A DNA stretch of 64,000 nucleotides, taken from positions 62,001-126,000 of the forward strand of contig CAZMNY010000015.1 in assembly GCA_964567745.1 (NCBI GenBank), in the 5' to 3' direction. This stretch comes from CAZMNY01 sp964567745 (GTDB taxonomy: Bacteria; Planctomycetota; Planctomycetia; Pirellulales; Pirellulaceae). The notes under the pieces are model-generated. The model saw nothing but the letters and a program-made list of their open reading frames with translations. It was not told the DNA's origin and made no database searches. A program made the position numbers and the translations under genes. Position 1 is the first letter of the stretch. Each line of letters begins with the position of its first letter. This document shows positions 8,523 through 17,772 of this stretch, one piece after another.

Positions 8523-10291
8523 ACTCTCAATCACATATTCGTTCGTCGTCCGCCGCCTGGATCGATCGAGGCGTTTTCCTCGTCGTCATGTTGGCCTGCT
8601 TGTTAGCGGTATCGCACCACAACGCCGATCCCGACCTGTGGGGCCATGTGCGTTACGGCCTGGACGCGCTTTCCCATGGCCTGCCCACTGTCAATACATA
8701 CTCGTACAACGCAGCCGAACACCCGTGGATCAATCATGAAAACCTTGCCGAGCTGGTGATGGCCATTGGTCTCCATCAATTTGGCGCTCCCAGCATGTTG
8801 ATGTTCAAGATGTCGATGGGTTTCGTCATCTTCGCGTGGATGTACGCCCAGGCGAGACGCAGCGGCGCGAGCCAAGTTACGACCGCGGTTGTCGTCATGC
8901 TCGCCGCGGTAAACTTGATGCATCACTGGGTCATGCGACCTCAACTGTACAGCTATTTCTTTTTCGCTTGCATGATCGGTTTTCTCGGCTGGGTGTTCGA
9001 GGGCTGGAAGGATCACAGCGCTTTGACTCGCCGTGATGAACAAGGCAATTGGGCGCGAGCCCGAGTCGAATGGCGCTCAAACCGCAGCCGCTGGCTCTGG
9101 GCGACGCCGCTGTTGTTTCTCGTTTGGACTAACACGCATGGCGCGTTCGCTGCCGGGATTTGTATCTTCGCAGCGTATCTGGGCGGTCGCGCAATTGAGG
9201 CATTCGTGATGGGGCGCGAAGACGCGTGGCGAATCGCTGGACGTCACGCCGGCGTAATTACGTTGGCACTCGCAGCGACTTTCTTGAACCCGTACGGCTG
9301 GGGATTGCACGCTTGGTTGCTCGGCTCGCTCGGCTCGCCACGTCCCGAGATTACTGAATGGCTTTCGCCCGAACTGAACTACCTCTGGATGCCGTTCTGG
9401 ATTCTGGTCGGCGTCGGAACGATTGCCTCGGCGGCCAGTGCCCGACGACTCGACGTGACGCAGACGATCATCCTGGCCCTCGTCTTGGCTCAAGCCTTCG
9501 CGCACCGAAGACACATTGCGTTTCTCGCGATACTCTGTGGTTTTTGGCTGGCGGTGTCTCTGCAATCCGCGCTGGATCGTTTTCGAAACGCATCGGATTC
9601 GACGTCGTTTGGCAGCGGCCTCGCGCCAAAACAACGACCGGTGTTCGCCTTTGTCTTGGCCGTTTGCGCGGTTGTGCTCTCCGCAAATTTGCTCAGCCAA
9701 TGTCGAACCATCACGGTCAAGAGAGATCAATATCCGGTCGCCGCATTTCAGTACATGGCGGACGAGTGTTTGAGCGGAAAACTGGTCACTCGTTTCATGT
9801 GGGCGCAGTACGCCATATATGTGTTTGGCACCGATTCGGCTGATGTCGCGAGCGAACAGCAGGCGATGCAAGTTGCCTTCGACGGACGGTTCCGCACTTG
9901 CTATCCGCAAGACGTCGTCGACATGTATTTTGATTTTGCTATCGGCGTCGATGGACCATGGCCGAGGTGGCGAGACGAGCAGTCGCCGCCGCCGCAGGCC
10001 TGCCGAATCTTGCACCGCAATTCGCCCGACATAGCATTGCTTGATCGCAAGCAGCAGCATGCAATCGACGCCCTCAAGCGACAAGGCGATTCCTGGACTC
10101 TGCTCTACCAAGATCAGCTTGCCCAACTTTGGGGCCGAACGGCTGTTTACGCCGACCCCGCTAGAAGTACGTTTATTTCGCAGGCAAGACGGCGTATCGG
10201 AGAAACTCCGCAACTGGGGGCTGTCGCCTGGCCCGCTACCCCAACGAAACAAAGCCCGCTGCCATTCCAATCTGCGCGGGCGGTGTACTAG
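8519..10291 (+). CDS. Polytopic membrane protein, planctomycete paralog family, copy 2
   Basis: This 590-residue paralog of the preceding gene shares the same block order: NADPDLWGHVRYGLDALSHG, PWINHENLAELV, VMRPQLYSYFFFACM, WTNTHGAFAAGICIF, LNPYGWGLHAWLL, PRPEITEW, KRDQYPVAAFQYM, WAQYAIYVFG and AFDGRFRTCYPQDVVDMYFDF. The ends (DSWTLLYQDQLAQLWGR) are also conserved, so neither copy looks truncated. The pair must come from tandem duplication followed by divergence. It starts inside the stop codon of copy 1 and ends 40 bases before a family 2 glycosyltransferase gene, so the three are probably one transcript. The Asp residues in the first loop are candidates for catalysis if it is a GT-C enzyme, but the function is not established. 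Confidence 0.9.
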   Translation: MNSQSHIRSSSAAWIDRGVFLVVMLACLLAVSHHNADPDLWGHVRYGLDALSHGLPTVNTYSYNAAEHPWINHENLAELVMAIGLHQFGAPSMLMFKMSMGFVIFAWMYAQARRSGASQVTTAVVVMLAAVNLMHHWVMRPQLYSYFFFACMIGFLGWVFEGWKDHSALTRRDEQGNWARARVEWRSNRSRWLWATPLLFLVWTNTHGAFAAGICIFAAYLGGRAIEAFVMGREDAWRIAGRHAGVITLALAATFLNPYGWGLHAWLLGSLGSPRPEITEWLSPELNYLWMPFWILVGVGTIASAASARRLDVTQTIILALVLAQAFAHRRHIAFLAILCGFWLAVSLQSALDRFRNASDSTSFGSGLAPKQRPVFAFVLAVCAVVLSANLLSQCRTITVKRDQYPVAAFQYMADECLSGKLVTRFMWAQYAIYVFGTDSADVASEQQAMQVAFDGRFRTCYPQDVVDMYFDFAIGVDGPWPRWRDEQSPPPQACRILHRNSPDIALLDRKQQHAIDALKRQGDSWTLLYQDQLAQLWGRTAVYADPARSTFISQARRRIGETPQLGAVAWPATPTKQSPLPFQSARAVY

Positions 10292-10331
10292 CTCTTACAA
10301 CGCAAAACGATTACCACTGAGGTCGAAGCCC

Positions 10332-11195
<864 letters not shown>

Positions 11196-11411
11196 CGGTC
11201 GGTCGCGAGTTCAAATCGATCAAACTGGGCGCGGCGCGAACGGTTTTCACGCTGCGCCGCGACAACGAGGTAGGGTCCGTCTTCGCGTGCTCGGAGTCTC
11301 CGCGCGCCCTCTTTCTTTTCTCTTTCTACAGAAAGACGGCTCGCACGCTGAGGCGCGAAGAGAAGGTACGTGTTCGTTTCCACTCGCCGTCTTTCATATT
11401 TCTCAAGTCAG

Positions 11412-12605
11412 CTAACGAACGGTCTGCGCGGCGCGTTGAGTTGCTGATTTGATGACGGGATCCAATTCGCTTCGGTCAATTGGAAACGATCGCGGAGCGA
11501 AGAAGAGTCGCGAGGCGAAGCGATGGATCGGTGCGAAATTTAGAGTTGAGCAGGCGGTCTCCGCCAGCCAGCGGCCGCGAATCGACGCGATCACGTTTCG
11601 CAGAAAACGGCGTTTTCGAAACCGCCGCCGGAACCGATTGGCGTAGTACGGCCGCAACTCGCCCTCGTCTCCGCTCTGCAAATAGCCGCCGACGACTTTC
11701 GCCGCCAAGGCGCTCAGCCGCATGCAGGGGTCAAGTCCTCCGGCGGTCAACGGCGAGACAGCGCCTGCGGCGTCGCCAACCAACAACCCTCGCGGCGAGA
11801 CGATTCGCTTCAGCACTCCGCCAACCGGGATGCGGCCGCTGCGTTGTTCAATCGGTGCCGCCTCGGTCACGTCAACGACTTGTTTGGCCGATGTCGCGAT
11901 AAACTCCGCGAGCGCTTCCTTCGGCTGAAAACGATTTGTGTAGCCGCCCACGCCGATGTGCAAGTCTTCGCCGTCGTCGGCGATCCAGCCGAGATATCCC
12001 GGCGCCAGCTTTGGGTCGACGAAACAATGTAAGGTCGGAGTTCGTGCCGCCGACAGGCCGTCACAGGTCGCACTCGAGTAAATCGACTCGACACCGACAA
12101 TCCAATCGCGATTCTCCGACAACCCCAACTCAGCTGCGGTCCGAGACATCGCTCCGTCCGCGCCGATGACAAACTTGGCCGCGACCTCTCGCCGCTGACC
12201 ATCCGTCTCATAAGCTACAACGGAGCCGTCGGATGTTCTTGAGATCCCGATCAGCGAACTCGAAGGCCGCCAACTCGCCCCCTGCTCGATAGAACGGTTT
12301 AGCCAGAATTGATAGAGAGTCGCCATTCGCCCGACGCGAAATTCGCTGTAGGGACTTTGGAACAGCCATTCGCGGCCCGCAGGCGAAACGAGATTGACTT
12401 GCCGCACGCTGGGCCCGAGGAACTGTTCGGGGATTTCAAAGTCGTCGAGCGTGCGGCGGACAAATATGCCGGTCGTGTGAACACTCTCAGAGAGCTCGGC
12501 CTTCCGATCGATCAAGAGCACGCTGACGCCCTGCGCCGATAGCAGTTCCGTGCATTGAAGCCCGGCTAAGCCCGCGCCGACAATGACCACATCGTACGAT
12601 TCCAT
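11412..12605 (-). CDS. FAD-dependent oxidoreductase, geranylgeranyl-reductase-like
   Basis: The 397-residue product begins with a Rossmann FAD-binding motif (YDVVIVGAGLAGLQCTELLSAQG), has an IDRK acidic-turn end to the second strand, and carries the second FAD motif GLLVGDAAGAVSPLTAGGLDPCMRLS at about residue 285. This arrangement is that of the geranylgeranyl reductase / tryptophan-halogenase-like flavoprotein group, which reduce or hydroxylate isoprenoid or aromatic substrates. The substrate cannot be read from the sequence. It is the last of three minus-strand genes (pyrG, DUF1844 protein, this one), with gaps of about 100-200 bases, so co-transcription is possible but not certain. Confidence 0.9.
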   Translation of the reverse strand: MESYDVVIVGAGLAGLQCTELLSAQGVSVLLIDRKAELSESVHTTGIFVRRTLDDFEIPEQFLGPSVRQVNLVSPAGREWLFQSPYSEFRVGRMATLYQFWLNRSIEQGASWRPSSSLIGISRTSDGSVVAYETDGQRREVAAKFVIGADGAMSRTAAELGLSENRDWIVGVESIYSSATCDGLSAARTPTLHCFVDPKLAPGYLGWIADDGEDLHIGVGGYTNRFQPKEALAEFIATSAKQVVDVTEAAPIEQRSGRIPVGGVLKRIVSPRGLLVGDAAGAVSPLTAGGLDPCMRLSALAAKVVGGYLQSGDEGELRPYYANRFRRRFRKRRFLRNVIASIRGRWLAETACSTLNFAPIHRFASRLFFAPRSFPIDRSELDPVIKSATQRAAQTVR

Positions 12606-12703
12606 CCTGCGTTCCCGGCGTGTCCGAGACCAATTTTCATGTTGTTCGATGTCGGCTAGTCACTCGAGTGAATGAGCGAACATCGATCGGCAATCCATTG
12701 TGG

Positions 12704-13117
12704 CTACGGCGTGACAATCCCGCCGCTCGGCGGCGAATCTTCTGACTCGCTCGGCGGATTGTTGGACACTTGCACATACAACATCCGCAACTCGTGCAAT
12801 GCGCTATCGAGCATCTCATGCTCTTCCTTGCTGAGATTGCCCTTCGTCTTCTCTTCAATCACGCCCAGCATGTCGATGTGGTGCTTGGCCATATCGAGTT
12901 CGAGGTGAGTGGAGTTGGAAAACGGATCGGGCATCAGGCCGAGCCCGACCGCTGCTTGCGCGGCGAGCGACGTGACCAACAACTCCAAGGATGGCGGCGG
13001 CATTTCCGGCTGCTCGGCTTGCTCCGCCGGCTGTTCATCGGCGAGTTCTTTTTCCGCCTTAACTTGGGACTTCCAATCCTCGTCCACAATGATCTTCGGA
13101 TCTTCTTGTTCTGACAT
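12704..13117 (-). CDS. DUF1844 domain protein
   Basis: The 137-residue product has the DUF1844 core: SLELLVTSLAAQAAVGLGLMPDP, then HLELDMAKHHIDMLGVIEEKTKGNLSKEEHEMLDSALHELRMLYV. Before it lies an acidic, Glu/Ala/Pro-rich region (residues 1-45), and after it a Ser/Pro-rich tail. The start was set at the ATG at 13117 because AAGGAG lies 8 bases upstream; a GTG three codons earlier would overlap that site. The family is common in planctomycetes and other phyla, often beside housekeeping genes, and has no known function. It lies downstream of pyrG on the same strand. Confidence 0.9.
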   Translation of the reverse strand: MSEQEDPKIIVDEDWKSQVKAEKELADEQPAEQAEQPEMPPPSLELLVTSLAAQAAVGLGLMPDPFSNSTHLELDMAKHHIDMLGVIEEKTKGNLSKEEHEMLDSALHELRMLYVQVSNNPPSESEDSPPSGGIVTP

Positions 13118-13317
13118 CGACGCCACTCCTTAAACACCTGCGTTTGCAATGGTGCTAGTTCACTTGGGATTCAATCGACAATCGTCGCACGGCGCTTGCC
13201 TTTGATCGACCGCCGCGATGCGTTCATCGTAGCAGGCATGGCTCGTTTATTGAAATTGCGGCACCTGAAAATTTATGCGGCAGCGCTCAGCCGGCACGGC
13301 CTCGAAACGCACCATCG

Positions 13318-14964
13318 CTATTCCGTGTCCGCACTCGCTGCATCGGCATTCCGCTCGTTTCGTGAAACACGCCGTTCAATCGCGGCGCCGACGAATCCAG
13401 AAAAGAGGGGGTGGGACTTGGTCGGTTTCGATCGAAACTCAGGGTGGAACTGAACCGCGACGAACCAGGGATGATCCGCCGCCTCGACGATCTCCACCAA
13501 CGATCCGTCTGGGCTGAGTCCGGCAAAGTTCATCCCATGCGCTTTAAATTGCTGACGATAGACGTTGTTGAACTCGAACCGGTGCCGATGACGCTCGCTG
13601 ATCTGCTCCGTTTGATAACACGCGTTCGCATGCGACGTTTCCGCCAGCTTGCAGGGGTGGGCGCCGAGCCGCATTGTGCCGCCCTTGTCGGTGATATTCT
13701 GCTGCTCGTCCAGCAAACAAATCACGGGATGGGGCGTGTCCTTGTCAAACTCCGTCGAATTGGCTTTCTCCAGCCCGACAACGTTGCGGCCGTACTCGAT
13801 TGCCGCGCATTGCATGCCCAAACAAATGCCGAAGAATGGCATGCCCCGCTCGCGTGCAAACCGAATCGCTTCGACTTTGCCTTCAATCCCTCGTTCGCCA
13901 AATCCGCCCGGCACCAACAAACCGTCGTAGCCGCTGAGCAACCGCTCCGGTCCTTCTCGCTCAACGTCCTCGCTGAGAATTCGGCCGATGCGAATTTGGG
14001 CGTGTCGGTCGATACCGGCGTGGTCCAACGCTTCATAGATCGACTTGTACGCGTCGAAGTGTTCGGCGTACTTTCCGACAACGGCAATACTGATTTCATG
14101 CTTCGGGTAACGCAGACGATGGAGCAGGTCTCGCCAGTCGTCCAAGTCGAGCGTATCCGCCGTCAAACCCAAGTTGCGAACGATCAGCTCGTCCAACTGA
14201 TTCTCAACCAGACTCAAGGGAACTTCATAAATGCTGAAGTCCTTGTCCCGCTCCTCAATGACCGCGTCCAACGGGACGTTGCAAAAGAGAGCGATTTTTT
14301 CGCGGTCTTCGCGGCTCACGCAACGCTCGGATCGGCAAATCAAAATGTCGGGTTGAATACCGATCTGCCGCAAGAGTCCAACCGAGTGCTGTGTCGGTTT
14401 CGTTTTCAACTCGCCCGCTGCCTTCAAATAGGGCACTAGCGTCAGGTGAATGTAAAGGCAGTTCTCCTTGCCGACGTCCAAAGAGAATTGCCGGATCGCC
14501 TCGAGAAACGGTTGGCTTTCAATGTCGCCCACCGTCCCGCCGATTTCGGTAATGACGACATCGTCATCGCCCTCGCCCAGTTTGGCGATCACGCTCTTTA
14601 TTTCATTCGTGATGTGGGGAATCACCTGAACGGTCTTCCCCAGGAATTCGCCTCGGCGTTCCTTTTCGATTACGGACAAATAGATCTGGCCGGTCGTGTA
14701 GTTGGAATCGCGAGTGAGAGGGCTGTTGGTGAATCGCTCATAGTGGCCAAGGTCCAAGTCGGTTTCGCTGCCGTCATCGAGCACATAGACCTCACCATGC
14801 TGGTACGGACTCATCGTGCCGGGATCGACGTTGATGTAGGGGTCGAGTTTTTGCATTCGAACCCGCAAGCCGCGGCGCTCCAACAACATCCCGATCGAAG
14901 CACTCGTCAGTCCCTTTCCAAGAGAACTTACGACGCCGCCCGTGACGAAAATATGCTTGGCCAT
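13318..14964 (-). CDS. pyrG: CTP synthase
   Basis: CTP synthase makes CTP from UTP, ATP and glutamine in the cytoplasm. The 548-residue product has the synthetase domain first (HIFVTGGVVSSLGKGLTSASIG P-loop; PYINVDPGTMSPYQHGEVYV; TEIGGTVGDIESQPF) and a class I glutamine amidotransferase domain from about residue 290 (LVPGGFGERG oxyanion region; catalytic Cys in FFGICLGMQCA; the His-Glu pair in FHPEF). All catalytic motifs are intact and the length is normal. The ATG at 14964 is preceded by AGGAAGTGAT, and the longer frame upstream has no family similarity. kdsB, which consumes CTP, starts 570 bases away on the other strand. Confidence 0.98.
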   Translation of the reverse strand: MAKHIFVTGGVVSSLGKGLTSASIGMLLERRGLRVRMQKLDPYINVDPGTMSPYQHGEVYVLDDGSETDLDLGHYERFTNSPLTRDSNYTTGQIYLSVIEKERRGEFLGKTVQVIPHITNEIKSVIAKLGEGDDDVVITEIGGTVGDIESQPFLEAIRQFSLDVGKENCLYIHLTLVPYLKAAGELKTKPTQHSVGLLRQIGIQPDILICRSERCVSREDREKIALFCNVPLDAVIEERDKDFSIYEVPLSLVENQLDELIVRNLGLTADTLDLDDWRDLLHRLRYPKHEISIAVVGKYAEHFDAYKSIYEALDHAGIDRHAQIRIGRILSEDVEREGPERLLSGYDGLLVPGGFGERGIEGKVEAIRFARERGMPFFGICLGMQCAAIEYGRNVVGLEKANSTEFDKDTPHPVICLLDEQQNITDKGGTMRLGAHPCKLAETSHANACYQTEQISERHRHRFEFNNVYRQQFKAHGMNFAGLSPDGSLVEIVEAADHPWFVAVQFHPEFRSKPTKSHPLFSGFVGAAIERRVSRNERNADAASADTE

Positions 14965-15534
14965 ATCACTTCCTGGATAATCAATGGATGTCAAACTGAC
15001 CGAACTCGCCTGCTGCCTTCGCCAAGATAAACGCTTGAGCTCGACAAACTGCCAAGCGAGGATCTCAGTCGAATTGCTCGCGAAATACGATGACGGTCAC
15101 ATAGTAAGGAAAGGCCGAAGATTCGCGTTCGCGGCCGTAAAGCAGCGGTTGCGAATCACATGCCATCGTGGCTTACCCAGGCGGACAAGACTTACACTAA
15201 GTGTTTTCTATAGAACAACTTACACTCGATGAATCGTCTTCATCGGTGGCAGATGCGGCTGAATTCCTGGGACTGGATCCTAACATTTGCACGCCTCGGT
15301 GTCGAATGGCGAAGTGCAGTTTTCGCGCGACAAAAGTCGTAATCGTCTCGCTGAACCAATCGCGCGCAACCGCGCGGCTGGCGGTTCAATTGCTATTTGT
15401 TGCGCCTCGCCAATCCGATATCAATACTCGCCGGGCAAACGGCTGAGTCGGAGCCGAGCGACCCGCTGCCGACCTGAGTCAGCGGCGAGCATAAACGGCG
15501 GCCGAGCGCGCGTATCTGGACAGTGAGAAACTCA
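14965..15534. other. Divergent intergenic region, no gene seen
   Basis: These 570 bases separate pyrG (minus) from kdsB (plus). Short open frames occur on the plus strand (for example 15201-15446) but their translations look like random sequence. No tRNA cloverleaf, riboswitch or strong hairpin was recognised. Promoters for both genes are expected. Confidence 0.5.
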
Positions 15535-16323
15535 ATGAATTCAACGGCCAGAGCGAATCCCCTCTCGATTCGGCTACGCAGTTACGTCGTCATTCCCGCT
15601 CGACTCGCATCGACGCGGCTTCCGCGAAAACTATTATTGCGTCAAACCGGCCAGCCCTTGATTCAACACACCTACGAGTCGGCACAGAGAGCGAGCAAAC
15701 CGCTAGGAGTTCTTGTCGCGGCGGACCACTCCGAAATGGCCGAAACCGTGACGGCATTCGGCGGCGACGTTCGTATGACCAGTCCCGACTTGCCTAGCGG
15801 TACGGACCGAGTCGCTCAAGTCGCCAAGACATTGCCGGACGCGGATGTACTGGTGAACGTTCAAGGCGACGAACCCGAAATCTCTGGCGAAGCGATCGAC
15901 TTGGCTGTCTCGCTTCTCGAGTCCAACCCGACTGTTTCAATGGCCACGCTAGCGACACCGATTCGGAGCCGGGCGAAACTCGAAGATCCCAACTGCGTTA
16001 AGGTCGTCCTCGACGGCGACGGATGCGCCCGCTACTTCAGTCGCAGCCCCATTCCCTCCGCTCGCGATTGGTCCGATGACCTTTTGACGGCGTCTCCGCC
16101 CATCTTTCTGCAACACATCGGACTGTACGCCTATCGCCGCGAGTTTCTACTGCGACTCGACAAAATCCCGCCCTGCCCCTTCGAGTCCGTTGAGAAGCTC
16201 GAGCAGCTGCGCGTTCTGCACGCTGGCGAGTCGATCGCGGTCGGCGTTATCGACGAACCCGCTATCGGAATCGACACCGCCGACGACTACGCCGAATTCG
16301 TCGGGCGTCACGCAGCAACATAG
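15535..16323 (+). CDS. kdsB: 3-deoxy-manno-octulosonate cytidylyltransferase
   Basis: KdsB activates Kdo with CTP to CMP-Kdo for lipopolysaccharide core synthesis. The 262-residue product has the family's RSYVVIPARLASTRLPRKLLL motif (nucleotide binding), the QHTYESA segment, VNVQGDEPEI (metal-binding Asp), CVKVVLDGDGCARYFSRSPIP, HIGLYAYRREFL, and LEQLRVLHAGESIAV near the end. The first 18 residues are an extension compared with most homologs. The ATG at 15535 was preferred; a GTG at 15523 in frame is also possible. Its presence argues that this organism makes Kdo-containing outer-membrane glycolipid, consistent with a planctomycete with a Gram-negative-type envelope. Confidence 0.95.
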   Translation: MNSTARANPLSIRLRSYVVIPARLASTRLPRKLLLRQTGQPLIQHTYESAQRASKPLGVLVAADHSEMAETVTAFGGDVRMTSPDLPSGTDRVAQVAKTLPDADVLVNVQGDEPEISGEAIDLAVSLLESNPTVSMATLATPIRSRAKLEDPNCVKVVLDGDGCARYFSRSPIPSARDWSDDLLTASPPIFLQHIGLYAYRREFLLRLDKIPPCPFESVEKLEQLRVLHAGESIAVGVIDEPAIGIDTADDYAEFVGRHAAT

Positions 16324-16430
16324 ACGAGGCTCGCGGCTTTTGTGGTACACCTGATTCACAGGCACAGGCAAGCCTCCTGTTGATTTAGTCGCTACGCAAC
16401 TAGCTTATAACGCCGTGAGGTGAGTCGGTT

Positions 16431-16530
16431 GCCCCGAAAGGGGCCCAATATACCAGCCCAGGGGAAGCACTATCGGCGAAGCCGTTGTGCGCCGCCCTGG
16501 GTTGGGTGTTTATCTAACCACCCCTTCGGG
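16431..16530. repeat. Hairpin-rich intergenic repeat
   Basis: The segment holds GCCCCGAAAGGGGC (5-bp stem, GAAA tetraloop, 16431-16444), a CCCAGGGG / CCGCCCTGGG inverted pair about 30 bases apart, and ACCCCTTCGGGGC. These short GC hairpins around CCGAAGG and CCCAGGG cores are of the type seen repeatedly between genes in planctomycete genomes. It lies between convergent genes and may also act as a transcription stop. Confidence 0.55.
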
Positions 16531-16558
16531 GCGACGCGCAAGCGTCCGCCGTGACTAA

Positions 16559-16666
16559 CTAGTGCTGCGTTACGCCTTAGTTTTAGGGTGGCGCACCCGA
16601 TTCGCCGTGGCGGGCGTTGACCAAACGAATTGTCGATCCCAATTCCAAGCTGTAACGCAGCACTAG
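16559..16666. mobile_element. MITE-like element with 15-bp terminal inverted repeats
   Basis: The ends are perfect inverted repeats: CTAGTGCTGCGTTAC at 16559-16573 and GTAACGCAGCACTAG at 16652-16666. The 108-base element has no coding capacity. Similar CTAA sequence occurs on both flanks (16555-16558 and near 16668-16671), but it is offset by two bases on the right, so a target duplication is only possible. It sits in the gap between kdsB and the DUF4287 gene, where it disrupts nothing. A full-length transposon with the same ends would be the source. Confidence 0.65.
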
Positions 16667-16722
16667 CCTAAAGCGCCGATATTTGAAAGCTGGACGATCT
16701 TCAAGAACTTGGGGTCCGGTTC

Positions 16723-17286
16723 TTAGCCGCGCTGATAGGCCTCTTTGAGCCAGGCGATCAGCTGCATGTCGACGTCCTTGACCGATGACAACCGAACTCG
16801 GTGGGACACCATCGAATTGAATGAACCGGACGCCTCGAGTCGTTCGGACGGTTCGTCGCCTTTGAGCACCAGCCCGACGTCGACTCTCGTTTTCGTCGAG
16901 GGCTGAATCAACGCGAACTGCTTGTTGCGTCGCAAACTAACGTAAGCCTTCTTCGGCGCGATCTCGACGTCCTTGCCAAGCTTCTCGACGGCCTTGACTA
17001 ACTTGTCGTAGATCGGCTTGAGATCGGACTTGCCGCCCGCGTACTGTCCCTCGACCAGGTCGCCGCTCGGGCTTGCCGGCGCGTCACCCTGCCGGAACTC
17101 ATGCACGATCATGTTGGCGAAACCGTGAGTTACGCCGTGCTCCGACTTGAGGTGGCTGACCATTTGCCCATGCTTCTCCAGCTTGGCCGACTTCAAGATC
17201 TTGAGCCAGGCAGCGAGCGTCTTGCCTGTTTTTTCCTTGATGTTGGCCTTCATCGCGGCGGCCATTTCCTCTGGTGACCTTGGCAT
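16723..17286 (-). CDS. DUF4287 / DUF5655 domain protein
   Basis: The 187-residue product has DUF4287 at about residues 1-70 (EEMAAAMKANIKEKTGKTL, WLKILKS, HLKSEHGVTHGFANMIVHEF) and DUF5655 at about 80-185 (DLKPIYDKLVKAVEKLG, IAPKKAYVSLRRNKQFALIQPSTKTRVDVGL, then HRVRLSSVKDVDMQLIAWLKEAY). Neither domain has a firm biochemical role; DUF5655 resembles the predicted transport/restriction-associated fold. It starts 28 bases after the stop of the frameshifted ArsR gene on the same strand, so it is probably in the same transcription unit. Genes of this type commonly accompany ArsR and AHSA1 genes, as is also suggested here by the shared operator. Confidence 0.9.
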   Translation of the reverse strand: MPRSPEEMAAAMKANIKEKTGKTLAAWLKILKSAKLEKHGQMVSHLKSEHGVTHGFANMIVHEFRQGDAPASPSGDLVEGQYAGGKSDLKPIYDKLVKAVEKLGKDVEIAPKKAYVSLRRNKQFALIQPSTKTRVDVGLVLKGDEPSERLEASGSFNSMVSHRVRLSSVKDVDMQLIAWLKEAYQRG

Positions 17287-17314
17287 CGTCGGCCCTTGAA
17301 ATCAGCGCTGCGCG

Positions 17315-17679
17315 CTATGATTGTTTGTTGGTCTTCTTCGAACCTTGCGAGTTGGCGACTTTCGATTCAACCTGAAATTTCAGATCCGTTACCTTGGACG
17401 CCCAAAACGAACTGTACTCCGTTGTCCAACGATCGTAGATCAACTGAATCGGCGCCGCGTTAAAGAACAGCTCTCGCGAGCGGCCGTTCTGCGACTCGTA
17501 ATCAACTGAGCTTCCTCGAGCACTCGCAAGTGTTTCATCACCCCAATGCGGCTCATCTCGAAGTACTTGGCCACATCATTGACGCTGCAGCCCGGCAAAC
17601 TACGGATGATGTCGAGCATCTTGCGGCGAGTCTGATTGCTCAGCGCCTGAAACACATTGTCCATCGATTCGGGAGTCAT
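17315..17679 (-). pseudogene. ArsR-family winged-helix regulator, frameshifted
   Basis: From the ATG at 17679 the product reads MDNVFQALSNQTRRKMLDII, then a helix-turn-helix (CSVNDVAKYFEMSRIGVMKHLRVLEEAQLITSRR), as in ArsR regulators that control AHSA1 genes. After SRR the frame changes: the expected continuation NGRSRELFFNAAPIQLIYDRWTTEY... is found in the next frame and runs to a TAG at 17315. One missing base near 17487 (AGA AC GGC in place of AGA AAC GGC) explains this. As written, the protein ends at 17440 after 79 residues with a nonsense tail; the HTH itself is intact, so a truncated repressor might still bind DNA. A sequencing error is an equally good explanation. A GTAAC-N6-GTTAC palindrome lies 2 bases before the start codon. 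Confidence 0.85.
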
Positions 17680-17681
17680 AA

Positions 17682-17697
17682 GTAACCGAAAAGTTAC
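17682..17697. promoter_or_regulatory. Candidate ArsR operator GTAAC-N6-GTTAC
   Basis: The perfect inverted repeat GTAACCGAAAAGTTAC ends 2 bases from the ATG of the ArsR gene, where it would cover the ribosome binding site or the transcription start. The same arrangement of half-sites occurs at 24195-24210 upstream of the AHSA1 gene. Confidence 0.6.
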
Positions 17698-17772
17698 TAA
17701 TTGGCCGTAGCCCCGTCAAGCGGCAGGCTCTCACTCGCCAGCGATGTCCTGGCGGTTAGGGTTCGAAAAGCG

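Noticed and set aside
9077..10270. Long open frame on the minus strand (397 codons) across membrane paralog copy 2
   Set aside because: The opposite strand has strong paralog conservation. The antisense translation is Arg/Glu/Gln-rich and lacks a ribosome binding site.
13411..14439. Long open frame on the plus strand (342 codons) across pyrG
   Set aside because: pyrG is unambiguous; the antisense translation has no recognisable domain.
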